64,000 bases of DNA from an uncultured Clostridia bacterium (lineage in GTDB: Bacteria; Bacillota; Clostridia; Peptostreptococcales; Anaerovoracaceae), in contig CALIYX010000024.1 of NCBI GenBank assembly GCA_938049335.1, forward strand, positions 62,001 to 126,000. Reading direction: 5' to 3'. Both the position numbers and the translations under genes were made by a program. The notes below the pieces were generated by a model, which was given only the letters and a program-made list of their open reading frames with translations, made no database searches and was not told the origin of the DNA. How positions within the stretch are numbered: the first letter of the stretch is position 1; every line of letters begins with the position of its first letter. Below are positions 36,556-45,563 of this stretch, piece by piece.

Positions 36556-37137
36556 TCAGCTAAATTCTAATACCAACACTTTCCAAAACTCAAGGCTTCT
36601 ACCAGTGAGCTCCTTACTCATCAATTCCACGAATTCTTTTTCTGCGTTTTTCCATACAGCATATTGGGCTGTGCCCATCGCTCTTACAAATTTTCTAAAA
36701 TCCGATGCAATAGGTATTATGTCATCGTAGCTCATATCACTTGTAAATGCGTATATTTTTCCGGCCCTGCATTCTAATAAAATTGTATATGGATCTCCGT
36801 TTGCAATAATTATTAAACCCTTTTCGTGTAGTAGCTGATAATCCCAGTAATCCAGATTACGGCTAACTAGCCAGTCAAGGCTCATCTCATCTCCGTATCC
36901 GAACTGATAGCTAAGAAAGCCTAGATTTCCAAAGTTATAACTAAGAATATCCTCTGTAAATACAGCATTTAAACGCTCTATTTTGAGCTTGGATTTCAGT
37001 TTATCAACCTCAACCGCAGGAAGCTCTATTTTTCTAAGAATCATTCCGTCAGTTATTTCCTCATCAAGCCCATTTGTTTCTTCAAGTATTGAAGAAATTA
37101 TCTCATCTACTGTTAGCAAATTCATAAGTGATTCCAT
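36556..37137 (-). CDS. SMI1/KNR4 (SUKH)-like protein, possible immunity-type protein
   Basis: 193 residues with no signal peptide or membrane span. The C-terminal half (about 105-170: IIIANGDPYTILLE, GKIYAFTSDM, FRKFVRAMG) resembles the SUKH fold, where a strand pair precedes an acidic loop and a helix. SUKH proteins are frequently immunity proteins against polymorphic toxins, but no toxin gene is adjacent. It sits inside the wall-polymer string, so it may be a later insertion. The start is uncertain: AGGAG abuts ATG 37137, and ATG 37125 is 12 nt from it. Confidence 0.6.
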   Translation of the reverse strand: MESLMNLLTVDEIISSILEETNGLDEEITDGMILRKIELPAVEVDKLKSKLKIERLNAVFTEDILSYNFGNLGFLSYQFGYGDEMSLDWLVSRNLDYWDYQLLHEKGLIIIANGDPYTILLECRAGKIYAFTSDMSYDDIIPIASDFRKFVRAMGTAQYAVWKNAEKEFVELMSKELTGRSLEFWKVLVLEFS

Positions 37138-37178
37138 CTCCTATCTACCAAGGTATTCTTGAATATCAAAGTTAGAGT

Positions 37179-38507
37179 CTAAGCACAGACTTCATCCTCA
37201 TCATCATGTGCTGACAAAATCATCATCATCACAAGACAGAGGAAGAATCTGCTGACTATGAATACACTTTCTAAATGGCTGACTACAAGAGTAAATATTA
37301 TCGCTAGGTACCAGTTTCCCCTTTGCATTAGATCTGCTCTTCTTATCATATAAAACAAAAGTGATATATATATGAAGAAGCCTATAAATCCGGTCGTGTA
37401 TATCATAGCAAAGTATCCGCTATGCGGTCCTAAAATAGTAGGCTTAAAGCGATAGCTTCCCTGATATCTCTGTTCCCAGAAGCCTTTGATATACTCATTT
37501 CTACCTGCCATCTCATTCTTTAGACTTCCTGTTCCAAAAGCCTTCTTATCAGCATGTGCAAGCATGGCAGTCTTCCATATGTTATATCTTGCGCTGCTTG
37601 CGCGATTTATCTTATACTCTATGCTTCCGTAGTTATTTTCCCATTCAAAGGCAACACCCGTGCTTTGGTGTGAATACATAAGGCCATATACTGCACATGT
37701 TGCAAATAGCGATGCTAAAAGGGCAAGCAAGGTCAATCTTTTGCCCGTTATAGGCTTTATTAGTCTTACGATACTACACGAAATTAATATTACAATCAAA
37801 GCAAGCTGGGCGCTTCTGCACTCTGACTTAAATACAACAACAAGGGAAAAGATGCTGTAAAGACTTAGCATGGCAAGCTTAGCCTTGTTCAAAGGCTTAG
37901 TTAGTATTATCAAAAGTAGAACTAGAGAAAGTGCCGTCATAATTCCCATGGTATTTGGATTTATGTATAGATATGTAAAGTTCATCTTGCCGTCATTATA
38001 ACTATGTCTCATCAAAAGATCAGCAATTCCACTTTCTGGCGAGAGCTTATAAACAATATGGCAAAATGCTTCTAGCAGGTTGAGCGCTAGGTTTATCAAA
38101 ATAATCACAGGAGCCAGAACGCGTCTTAGATAGCTCTTTGATATAATCATCTCATTAATTGCAATCAGATATACTACCTCAAAGAAAACAGTTCTTATCG
38201 TGCTGTAATCAAAGCCAACGCTCCACCAGCCTATAAGCCTTGAAACAAGGTATATCCCAATTATGATAAAAGGTCTTGGCTTAAGATATGCTCTCTCCTC
38301 CTTGCAGGCAAAGAACTTATACACTGCTGCAATTAAAAGCAGACCTCCTACTACAACCTCAAGTCGTTCAAACCAATTAATAAAAGGCTTTGCTGCAAGT
38401 GTGTTAAACAGAATAAAAAGCAGGGAGTATATAGTAACAAGAGCACTAATTACAATACTTGAAAATCTCTTATCTTTACATGGTGATGTAAGCTTTACAT
38501 TTTCCAT
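37179..38507 (-). CDS. Polytopic O-antigen-ligase/polymerase-like membrane protein
   Basis: 442 residues from ATG 38507, which follows GGAGATAAG and overlaps the upstream gene region. About ten hydrophobic spans and a large outside loop (about residues 290-370, with GTGSLKNEM and PHSGYFAMIYTTGF) resemble Wzy/WaaL-type proteins: the short motif around GPHSGYF is typical of the O-antigen ligase domain. It may polymerise or transfer a glycopolymer on the outer face. Assignment is by topology, so moderate. Confidence 0.7.
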   Translation of the reverse strand: MENVKLTSPCKDKRFSSIVISALVTIYSLLFILFNTLAAKPFINWFERLEVVVGGLLLIAAVYKFFACKEERAYLKPRPFIIIGIYLVSRLIGWWSVGFDYSTIRTVFFEVVYLIAINEMIISKSYLRRVLAPVIILINLALNLLEAFCHIVYKLSPESGIADLLMRHSYNDGKMNFTYLYINPNTMGIMTALSLVLLLIILTKPLNKAKLAMLSLYSIFSLVVVFKSECRSAQLALIVILISCSIVRLIKPITGKRLTLLALLASLFATCAVYGLMYSHQSTGVAFEWENNYGSIEYKINRASSARYNIWKTAMLAHADKKAFGTGSLKNEMAGRNEYIKGFWEQRYQGSYRFKPTILGPHSGYFAMIYTTGFIGFFIYISLLFYMIRRADLMQRGNWYLAIIFTLVVSHLESVFIVSRFFLCLVMMMILSAHDDEDEVCA

Positions 38508-38508
38508 C

Positions 38509-39672
38509 TTATCTCCTCTCATCATCTTCGTCAAAGATCCACTTGCTTACCTTTTCTCTCGAATGACCATCGCAAGCCGACATAAACTTCTCTCCAAAAT
38601 CAGCTCGTTTATCTTCGCACATGTCTTCTTCACGCACTGCAGTCACAAGCTCGTCCTTGTTCCTCGCAAGCCTTCCGTAGAGATATTCATCTAGTTCAAA
38701 ATAAAGGCCTCTTCCACCCTCATATTCCTCAAGATCATACATGTAGAAAATCACTGGTCTTTCCGTTATGTACCAATCAAAGATTATCGATGAATAATCG
38801 GTTATCAAAATATCAGAAGCTGCTATTAGCTCGTTTACATCTGGGTATTCAGATACGTCTATCATCCCCTCGGGAAGTTCGAAATTAACTCTTTTCGCTT
38901 TTACATTCGCAAGTAAAGCAGGGTGCCATCTCAGTAGGACTCTGTACCCGTCTCCGATTTCACTCATAAACTGCTTAGGAGAAAGCTTATCAAAATCATA
39001 ATTTGCTGCTTCAACGCGCTCCCCCCTATATGTAGGCGCAAAGAGAATTATCTTTTTTCCCTCTAGCTCAGGAAATGCACTTATCAGCTTTAATTTTGAT
39101 TCGGTCTTAAATTCATCATCAAATAGCATATCGCTTCGAGGGCTTCCAAGCGCCCTAACCTTATCTACTGAAATTCCAAACGCCTCAGCAAAACACTCGC
39201 GAACTCCCTCAGCACTCACTAAGGCTCCAGTATACTTGCGGTATCCACTGTGAACGACTCTTGGGCTCATATCTCCTTCTAGCCTGCTGTATCCGAACTT
39301 CTTAAAGGCTCCGCTTCCATGCCAGAGCTGAACTAGCTTTTGATTTTTTCTTAGCTTTATTGAACTTGTAAGACCATAGAAATCATCAAGAATTATATAT
39401 TTACAGCTAGTCATAGCCCTGCAAATAGCCCTAAACTCAGCAAAGCTAATAGCCTTTCGCCTATCTCCTCTGCAGAAGCTCTGTATCCTTAGGTCAATTT
39501 TTTCCGCCTCTATATAGTCCTTGATTGCCTTTAGGTTTCCATCTAGGCTTTCATGTGCGTCAGTTAGAAACACTACGCCCTTATCATCTAGTTTTAAAAA
39601 AGCAGGAGCTATGCGATTATATATATAAAAATATGTCAGCGCTAAGGCTTTTCTAATCTTTCGCATACTCAT
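38509..39672 (-). CDS. CDP-polyol phosphotransferase, TarL/TagF family
   Basis: 387 residues. VQLWHGSGAFKKFGYSR, IILFAPTYRGER, RWHPALLAN and ILITDYSSIIFDWYI are the conserved blocks of the teichoic acid polymerase family. It is a second family member in the locus and could be the ribitol phosphate polymerase. Start overlaps the flippase stop (ATGA). Poly-ribitol versus poly-glycerol product cannot be read from the sequence. Confidence 0.85.
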   Translation of the reverse strand: MSMRKIRKALALTYFYIYNRIAPAFLKLDDKGVVFLTDAHESLDGNLKAIKDYIEAEKIDLRIQSFCRGDRRKAISFAEFRAICRAMTSCKYIILDDFYGLTSSIKLRKNQKLVQLWHGSGAFKKFGYSRLEGDMSPRVVHSGYRKYTGALVSAEGVRECFAEAFGISVDKVRALGSPRSDMLFDDEFKTESKLKLISAFPELEGKKIILFAPTYRGERVEAANYDFDKLSPKQFMSEIGDGYRVLLRWHPALLANVKAKRVNFELPEGMIDVSEYPDVNELIAASDILITDYSSIIFDWYITERPVIFYMYDLEEYEGGRGLYFELDEYLYGRLARNKDELVTAVREEDMCEDKRADFGEKFMSACDGHSREKVSKWIFDEDDERR

Positions 39673-41186
39673 CTACGTAAAAACCTCTCTTTGATTGTCC
39701 TCTTCAGGAAGGCAAACTCGTCACTCTTTCTGAAAATGATATATAGCAAGATATTAGGTAGTATCACGCTAATAACTAGCTTTATCAAAAATGCAATAAA
39801 GCTATGCCCTGGCACTAGGCTCACTGCTCCGTAGCATACTCCAAGTATTGCAATGAAAACCAGGCTGAGCTTTAGGTAGTTTTGATAATAAGGCATAACG
39901 CTCTTATGAAAGCCGTACTTATAAAGCACATAAGGCTCTATCCAAGCACATGTTGTCACCGTACTAACTATGGTTCCAAGCAAAACTCCAGATACCCCAA
40001 GTGGCTTAACTAGCACAAGTGAAACACCTAGATTTATGAGCGACTCATATATTGGCATATACTTGTTATACCAATATAGCCCCTTTGCATTTTTGAAGGT
40101 TTGAGCACTGCTACGCATCCCAGTAAAATATGTCTTCATAACTATGAGAAGAACTACACCCGTTCCAAAGACTGTATCCTTTTTGACCCAGATATCGTTG
40201 ATAAATGGATTTAGCAGGTTAAACAGGCAGCAGCATGCAAAGCTATATAGCCAGAAGTTTATGAAGAAAACTCTCTTAAGTGCCTTCTCCTGAGTTTCAA
40301 CATCCTCTAGAGCAGCAAGATTTCCAACGCTTGCAGAAATCGCTGTGAAGAACTTGCTGATAAATACAGTAACCGCGTTAACTATCATCGTGTAGTTAGC
40401 GTATATTCCTGAAATAACAAGTCCGATGAACTTTGATATAATCAGGTAGTCTGTTGCAAATACTATGATGGTTCCAATCTTGTGAAATACCATGGCTAGA
40501 GTATTTTTCTTAATCTCAGCAAAGATATCTCTAGGAAGATCAATTACATCCTTTTCCTTTAGGTAAGGATAGCGTTTATCTGCAATGCGCGTGATTGATA
40601 TGTTCTGTATCAAAACGAATAATATCCCCACCAGCATAAAGCCTATGTAGTTTCTGCTCATCACTAGGATAAGCACCTGCACGATAACCATGAGAATCTC
40701 GCAAATTCCGTTGTTTAGTGCAACTATATAGCTATTCTGCCTTGCCGAAACATAGGCAGACTTATACGAGAAGAAATACGAAACTGCAGTATTAACAACG
40801 TATAGAATATATATCAAATGCAGATTTGGAATATCTGGTTTTTCCTTTATAAAAAAGTCAATAAAAGGTGTCATCAAAAGGCCAGCGGCTAGGACAAACC
40901 CTCCTACTCCAATGTAAATCCTCTTGTAGAACCTCATTATTGACTTGATCTTACTTATTTCGTTTTTGGCAATCGGTGAATAAAGGCTATACACTATAGC
41001 TTCACCTATACCTAGTTCAGCCAGCGAAAGAATCATTAATACGTTGCTGAAAAGCCCCGAAAGTCCGACATACTCATTTGATAGCATATAGATAATCGCT
41101 GTACGGGAAAAAAACTGGCACAAGATGTGTACCAGTTGTAAAATCCATGCTATCTTGATATTTTTGGTCGACTTTTCTATACGCAT
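39669..41186 (-). CDS. Polysaccharide flippase (Wzx/MATE-like, MOP superfamily)
   Basis: 505 residues with 12-14 hydrophobic spans. The N-terminal part (YVGLSGLFSNVLMILSLAELGIGEAI) is the typical polysaccharide transporter start. It would move an undecaprenyl-linked precursor across the membrane. First gene of the wall-polymer string, downstream of a strong promoter at 41289-41317. A flippase instead of a TagGH ABC transporter suggests Wzx-type export for this polymer. Confidence 0.85.
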   Translation of the reverse strand: MRIEKSTKNIKIAWILQLVHILCQFFSRTAIIYMLSNEYVGLSGLFSNVLMILSLAELGIGEAIVYSLYSPIAKNEISKIKSIMRFYKRIYIGVGGFVLAAGLLMTPFIDFFIKEKPDIPNLHLIYILYVVNTAVSYFFSYKSAYVSARQNSYIVALNNGICEILMVIVQVLILVMSRNYIGFMLVGILFVLIQNISITRIADKRYPYLKEKDVIDLPRDIFAEIKKNTLAMVFHKIGTIIVFATDYLIISKFIGLVISGIYANYTMIVNAVTVFISKFFTAISASVGNLAALEDVETQEKALKRVFFINFWLYSFACCCLFNLLNPFINDIWVKKDTVFGTGVVLLIVMKTYFTGMRSSAQTFKNAKGLYWYNKYMPIYESLINLGVSLVLVKPLGVSGVLLGTIVSTVTTCAWIEPYVLYKYGFHKSVMPYYQNYLKLSLVFIAILGVCYGAVSLVPGHSFIAFLIKLVISVILPNILLYIIFRKSDEFAFLKRTIKERFLRR

Positions 41187-41288
41187 GATTTTCCTTTATC
41201 CCCTTAATTTTGAAAATGTGACTAGATAGTTAAGCCTTCATTTTCGTCTATGTAAGGGTGTTTTCCGAACATCACAAATATCTATTAA

Positions 41289-41317
41289 ATTATATTTCAA
41301 TTGTGCTTTTGCGTCAA
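41289..41317 (-). promoter_or_regulatory. Promoter of the wall-polymer gene string
   Basis: Minus strand: -35 TTGACG (41317-41312), 17-bp spacer, -10 TATAAT (41294-41289). Close to sigma-A consensus, about 100 bp upstream of the flippase ATG. Confidence 0.65.
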
Positions 41318-41349
41318 ATGTGGCAGCCTGTTAAAGCTATTTTACGCAT

Positions 41350-42330
41350 TTAAAGTGCAAGAATTAGTGGAACAAATATCGGCACTAATGCTGAAAGCAC
41401 AAGGCCTGATATAAACGAGTATACAGCTATGTTTCCACTAGTTGATTTTTCTACGATTGGGAGACATACATCCATGGCAGCAGCGCCAGGTAGTGCGATG
41501 GTCTCAACATATCCAATTTTCTTAGAAACAAGAGGTATAAATATGATTCCAAGTATTTCTCTCATAACATTGTGCATGAAGGAAACTGCACTTGCTTGGG
41601 CAAGCCCTGCCTCTAGGATTATTCCTGGAGCTAGTGAATACCAGCCAAATCCAGCGCCGACAGCGAGCATTTCTTTCACTGAAAGAGGAAGTATTAATCC
41701 GCATATGAAGGCTCCTGAAAGGCTTCCTAATGCAATTGCAAACGGGAAGATCAAAACGCGAAGTCCTACCTTACGGAAATTATCTATGACCGTACCATCA
41801 AGACCAAGATCTAGTCCAACTAGTGAAAGCAGTATGCAAAGTCCTATCTGAATAGCGTGTCCTGCTATTGTATTAAATGTCTCATAACTATCAAATATCT
41901 TATCTACAAAAGCAAATCCACAGATTAGACCAAGTACGACTGAAGCTATGATAACAAGAGTCATCCTGTCAATCTTTCCGCCCTCTGCATTAGAATTCTT
42001 CTTATGGCTCACAGCATCATTTGATTTGTCTGCTGAAATAAGAAGACCACGCCTATCTATTCTTAGAGCCTTCCTAGCAAAGAAGACAGCAATAATTGAA
42101 AATATGAGTATGACCACTGTTACTACAAGCGAATACACGCCTATGCTACCGAGATTTTCGATAACCTCATCATTAGCACCCATTCTTGAGCCCATGGTTA
42201 AAACAAGTAGAACTATGGCTACCGTCTGAAACTTGCCCGTCCACGCAAGCTTATCCTTCTTATGTCTAAGCTTGCTGCCTATAAAATATCCTATGGCTGC
42301 AAGAATGACATATATAATCAAATCACGCAT
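41350..42330 (-). CDS. lysO: LysO-family transporter (DUF340), lysine exporter-like
   Basis: 326 residues, about eight to ten spans. The N-terminal half (YFIGSKLRHKK, MGSRMGANDEVIENLG) and the C-terminal half (SLVGLDLGLDG, GAGFGWYSLAPGI, MDVCLPIVEK) are those of the LysO/YbjE family, which exports L-lysine in E. coli. Substrate here is inferred. GGAGGATTC precedes ATG. Monocistronic, about 160 bp upstream of the wall-polymer promoter. Confidence 0.8.
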   Translation of the reverse strand: MRDLIIYVILAAIGYFIGSKLRHKKDKLAWTGKFQTVAIVLLVLTMGSRMGANDEVIENLGSIGVYSLVVTVVILIFSIIAVFFARKALRIDRRGLLISADKSNDAVSHKKNSNAEGGKIDRMTLVIIASVVLGLICGFAFVDKIFDSYETFNTIAGHAIQIGLCILLSLVGLDLGLDGTVIDNFRKVGLRVLIFPFAIALGSLSGAFICGLILPLSVKEMLAVGAGFGWYSLAPGIILEAGLAQASAVSFMHNVMREILGIIFIPLVSKKIGYVETIALPGAAAMDVCLPIVEKSTSGNIAVYSFISGLVLSALVPIFVPLILAL

Positions 42331-42464
42331 TGAATCCTCCTAAGCTGTTCTTTCTTTTCATTCTTAATTTTTCAAAATAATATCCTATATATTTTACCAT
42401 TTTTGAAGCTTTTAATAAAGCTAAAAGCAAATTTAAAGAAGGTACAAATATGAAATTATCCAAT

Positions 42465-42489
42465 AAAAAACCGAGTTTCCCCGGTTTTT
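42465..42489 (-). terminator. Terminator after the HAD phosphatase gene
   Basis: AAAAACCG (from 42465) pairs with CGGTTTTT (to 42489) with a short loop, giving T-runs on both strands; located 3-27 bp beyond the HAD stop at 42492. Confidence 0.7.
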
Positions 42490-42491
42490 AA

Positions 42492-43139
42492 TCACTTGAC
42501 TATTTCAAGAATATCTCTTATGTCCTTTACAAGGTAGTCTGCGCCCTCAAATTCCGCCATTTGTCCGTAGCCATAAAGACAAGCAGCAAAGCTGCCTCCG
42601 CATGATTTTGCACACTCAAAATCATGATATCTATCACCGACTACAAGATAAGGCCCTTCAAACTCCTTTGCAATCTGTTTTACTATCTCAGTCTTAGGTC
42701 TAAATCCATATGATTCACAGTCATAAAAACGATCAAACCAGCGCTGCATTTCAAACTCTTTCCAGTGTGCTTTTCGGTAAGATATCTTGCAATTGCTGAG
42801 GATTAAAAGTTTATATCCAGCTTGTTTTAGCTTTGTTAGTACATCCCTTGCACCTTCATACCAAAGAGCCTCATGCCTTTCGATTTGCTTAACCATCATG
42901 GCTCCAATCATAGCACTTGCCTCATCCTTATAAATTTGAGTAAGCTCAGGCAAAAACATATCCCACATCTCCTTGCTATTTAGACCTAGCCAACTTGCAA
43001 TTTCAGATGATTCTATGATTCTCTCTTCTGCAAGATTTTGATCTACAAGCCACTTATATGTCTTGCGAAATGCCGGTTCATATATTCTCAGTGTATCATG
43101 TATGGTTCCATCATAATCAAATATGATTGTCTTTATCAT
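42492..43139 (-). CDS. HAD-family phosphatase, subfamily IA-like
   Basis: 215 residues. Motif I DYDGTIHDTL, a helical cap (about 20-85), motif II LILSNCK, motif III Lys in SYGFRPKTE, and motif IV VGDRYHDFECAK. The cap and motifs resemble PGP/beta-phosphoglucomutase-type phosphatases. Located just after the riboflavin genes, so it could dephosphorylate the pyrimidine intermediate of riboflavin synthesis (the missing phosphatase step), but this is only positional. Confidence 0.75.
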   Translation of the reverse strand: MIKTIIFDYDGTIHDTLRIYEPAFRKTYKWLVDQNLAEERIIESSEIASWLGLNSKEMWDMFLPELTQIYKDEASAMIGAMMVKQIERHEALWYEGARDVLTKLKQAGYKLLILSNCKISYRKAHWKEFEMQRWFDRFYDCESYGFRPKTEIVKQIAKEFEGPYLVVGDRYHDFECAKSCGGSFAACLYGYGQMAEFEGADYLVKDIRDILEIVK

Positions 43140-43170
43140 CTTATTACCTTTTAATCTATCAAAACATGCA

Positions 43171-43644
43171 TTATAGCTGCTTTAGAAGGTTTACCATCTC
43201 AATCGCTGACAGCGCGCAATCATAACCCTTATTTCCTGCCTTGCTTCCGGCTCTTGCAATAGCCTGCTCAATGTTTTCGGTTGTAATGATTCCAAATAGT
43301 ACTGGGATTCCTGTAGCTAGTTCAACCTGTGCAATTCCCTTCGCTGACTCGTTGCAAACTAGATCGTAGTGAGAAGTATCTCCGCGTATAACTGCCCCAA
43401 CGCAGATTACTGCATCATAGTTTCCTGACTTAGCCATCTTCTGAGCTGTAAGCGGAATTTCAAATGCTCCAGGTACCCAAACAACTGTGATATTATCCTC
43501 TTCTACACCATGTCTAACTAGACCATCTATTGCCCCACCAGATAGTTTATTTACAATAATCTCATTGAATCTTGCCGCAACTATACCAACTCTCATTCCC
43601 TCAGGTGCTATAACTTTTCCTTCTACCAAATTAATCTGCTTCAT
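43171..43644 (-). CDS. ribH: 6,7-dimethyl-8-ribityllumazine synthase
   Basis: 157 residues from ATG 43644, 6 nt after AGGAGG (an ATG two codons earlier abuts the ribosome site). VAARFNEIIV, VPGAFEIPL, CVGAVIRGDTSHYD with the proton-transfer His, and GIITTEN are lumazine synthase motifs. It condenses the ribityl-pyrimidine with the four-carbon unit made by RibB. Last gene of ribD-ribE-ribBA-ribH. Confidence 0.96.
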   Translation of the reverse strand: MKQINLVEGKVIAPEGMRVGIVAARFNEIIVNKLSGGAIDGLVRHGVEEDNITVVWVPGAFEIPLTAQKMAKSGNYDAVICVGAVIRGDTSHYDLVCNESAKGIAQVELATGIPVLFGIITTENIEQAIARAGSKAGNKGYDCALSAIEMVNLLKQL

Positions 43645-43673
43645 TTTCATCCTCCTATTTTGATTATTTTCTT

Positions 43674-44891
43674 TTATAAATTAATTTCTTTAAAAATATG
43701 GCCCATCTTATCCTGCTTTGTCTTCATATATAGAAAATCATATTTCTGTGGCTGAATTTCTAGCGGAACTCTTTCTTTGATCTTCAGTCCAAAACCACCT
43801 AGTCCATAAACCTTCTCAGGGTTATTTGTAAGAAGTCTAAGTGACTTCACACCTAAATCAGACAGTATCTGTGCTCCTACCCAGTACTCTCTAAGGTCTG
43901 GCGCAAATCCAAGCTTTACATTGGCTTCTACTGTGTCATAGCCCTGCTGCTGAAGCGCATAAGCTTTGATTTTGTTGATTAGCCCTATTCCTCTTCCTTC
44001 CTGTCTCATATATAGGATTATTCCCCTGCCCTCTTCATCAACTTGGCGCATTGCTGTCTGAAGCTGAAGACCGCAGTCACATCTTAGCGAGCCAAAGGCA
44101 TCACCTGTGAGGCACTCTGAGTGAACTCTGCAAAGCACATTCTCTCCATCTCCGATATCCCCTTTAACCAAAGCTAGGTGGTGCTCTCCTGTAATATCGT
44201 TGATATATCCATGTACCTTGAAATCACCATACTGTGTTGGAAGGTCTGCAACTGCTTCCTCTCTCACATGTCTTTCGTGAATTCTCACATAGTCCTGTAA
44301 GTCGCTTATTGTTATGAAACAAAGCTTATGTTCCTTTGCGAGTTCCCAAAGCTGAGGCATACGCATCATGCTTCCATCTTCCTTCATGATTTCACAGCAA
44401 ACTCCACATTCTTTTAGCCCTGCAAGCCTCATTAGGTCTATCGTTGCCTCTGTATGACCGTTGCGAACTAAAACTCCACCTCTTCTTGCAACCAGTGGAA
44501 ATACATGTCCTGGTCTTCTAAAATCCTCTGGCTTTGATGTTTCATCGACGCATTTCATTATGGTATGAGAGCGCTCAGCTGCCGATATTCCAGTAGTTGT
44601 GTCGACATGGTCTACAGCAACTGTAAATGCAGTGCTATGGTTATCTGTGTTTTCTGCTACCATCGGAGGAAAATTTAATCTTGCCGCAAGTTCCTCGCTC
44701 ATAGGAGTGCAGATAAGACCCTTTCCATGTACAGCCATGAAGTTAATGTTCTCCTGCGTTGCAAACTCTGCCGCACATATGAAGTCTCCTTCATTTTCTC
44801 TATCTGGGTCATCGGTAACTAAGATTACCTTTCCCTCTCTCAAATCCTGAAGTGCTTCTTCTATTGTGTTGTAATTATATTTTTTTGACAT
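43674..44891 (-). CDS. ribBA: Bifunctional 3,4-dihydroxy-2-butanone 4-phosphate synthase / GTP cyclohydrolase II
   Basis: 405 residues. The RibB half (1 to about 200) has DDPDRENEGDF, RPGHVFPL and RNGHTEA. The RibA half has HSECLTGDAFGSLRCDCG with the three zinc Cys, and RQEGRGIGL. They produce the two starting units of riboflavin synthesis. GGAGG upstream; both halves appear catalytically complete. Confidence 0.97.
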   Translation of the reverse strand: MSKKYNYNTIEEALQDLREGKVILVTDDPDRENEGDFICAAEFATQENINFMAVHGKGLICTPMSEELAARLNFPPMVAENTDNHSTAFTVAVDHVDTTTGISAAERSHTIMKCVDETSKPEDFRRPGHVFPLVARRGGVLVRNGHTEATIDLMRLAGLKECGVCCEIMKEDGSMMRMPQLWELAKEHKLCFITISDLQDYVRIHERHVREEAVADLPTQYGDFKVHGYINDITGEHHLALVKGDIGDGENVLCRVHSECLTGDAFGSLRCDCGLQLQTAMRQVDEEGRGIILYMRQEGRGIGLINKIKAYALQQQGYDTVEANVKLGFAPDLREYWVGAQILSDLGVKSLRLLTNNPEKVYGLGGFGLKIKERVPLEIQPQKYDFLYMKTKQDKMGHIFKEINL

Positions 44892-44909
44892 AAGACATAT
44901 CCTCCTGTT

Positions 44910-45563
44910 CTAAAATCCAAATGTCTCAAGAAATTCCATAGTAATTTTTGATTCCTGTTTTTGGGGGTTACTCGTTTTGATGCCTAGTAAGCGCTCTACA
45001 TACTTGCCTATAACGTCGTTTTCTAGGTTAACTAGATCCCCCGCATTTTTTCCAAGCAGCGTCGTTTCTTCTCCTGTGTGTGGTATGACTGATACAGCAA
45101 AGCTAGATTCATCTACCTTTGCAACCGTAAGGCTTATTCCATCTATGCAAATCGAGCCCTTTTCCACTATCAAATGCAGAATATCCTTTGAGGTTTCAAT
45201 CCTTACCCATATAGCATTTTCTTCGCGAATCATGGATTTAATAACCCCAGTTCCATCTATATGTCCGCTTACTATATGTCCTCCAAACCTTCCATCTGCA
45301 GCCATTGCACGCTCTAGGTTTACCTGACTTCCTGCCTTGCAGCTTCCTAGACTGCTTCTTCTAATAGTCTCTGCCATTACATCCGCAGTAAATCCATCTG
45401 GCTGAAGAGATGTAACCGTTAGACACACTCCATTTACTGCAATGCTATCTCCGATTTTTGTTCCTTCCAAAACCTTCCTAGCTTTTACTGCTATGACTCC
45501 CGATTCACCACCAAGCTGCATTTGAGAGACTTTTCCTTTTTCTTCTACAATCCCTGTAAACAT
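44910..45563 (-). CDS. ribE: Riboflavin synthase, alpha chain
   Basis: 217 residues from ATG 45563 (MFTGIVEEKG, the invariable family start; GAGGAGG upstream). Two homologous lumazine-binding halves: VNGVCLTV near 47-54 and its counterpart IDGISLTV near 143-150. The last step of riboflavin synthesis, dismutation of two lumazines. Overlaps ribD by 19 bp. Confidence 0.96.
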   Translation of the reverse strand: MFTGIVEEKGKVSQMQLGGESGVIAVKARKVLEGTKIGDSIAVNGVCLTVTSLQPDGFTADVMAETIRRSSLGSCKAGSQVNLERAMAADGRFGGHIVSGHIDGTGVIKSMIREENAIWVRIETSKDILHLIVEKGSICIDGISLTVAKVDESSFAVSVIPHTGEETTLLGKNAGDLVNLENDVIGKYVERLLGIKTSNPQKQESKITMEFLETFGF

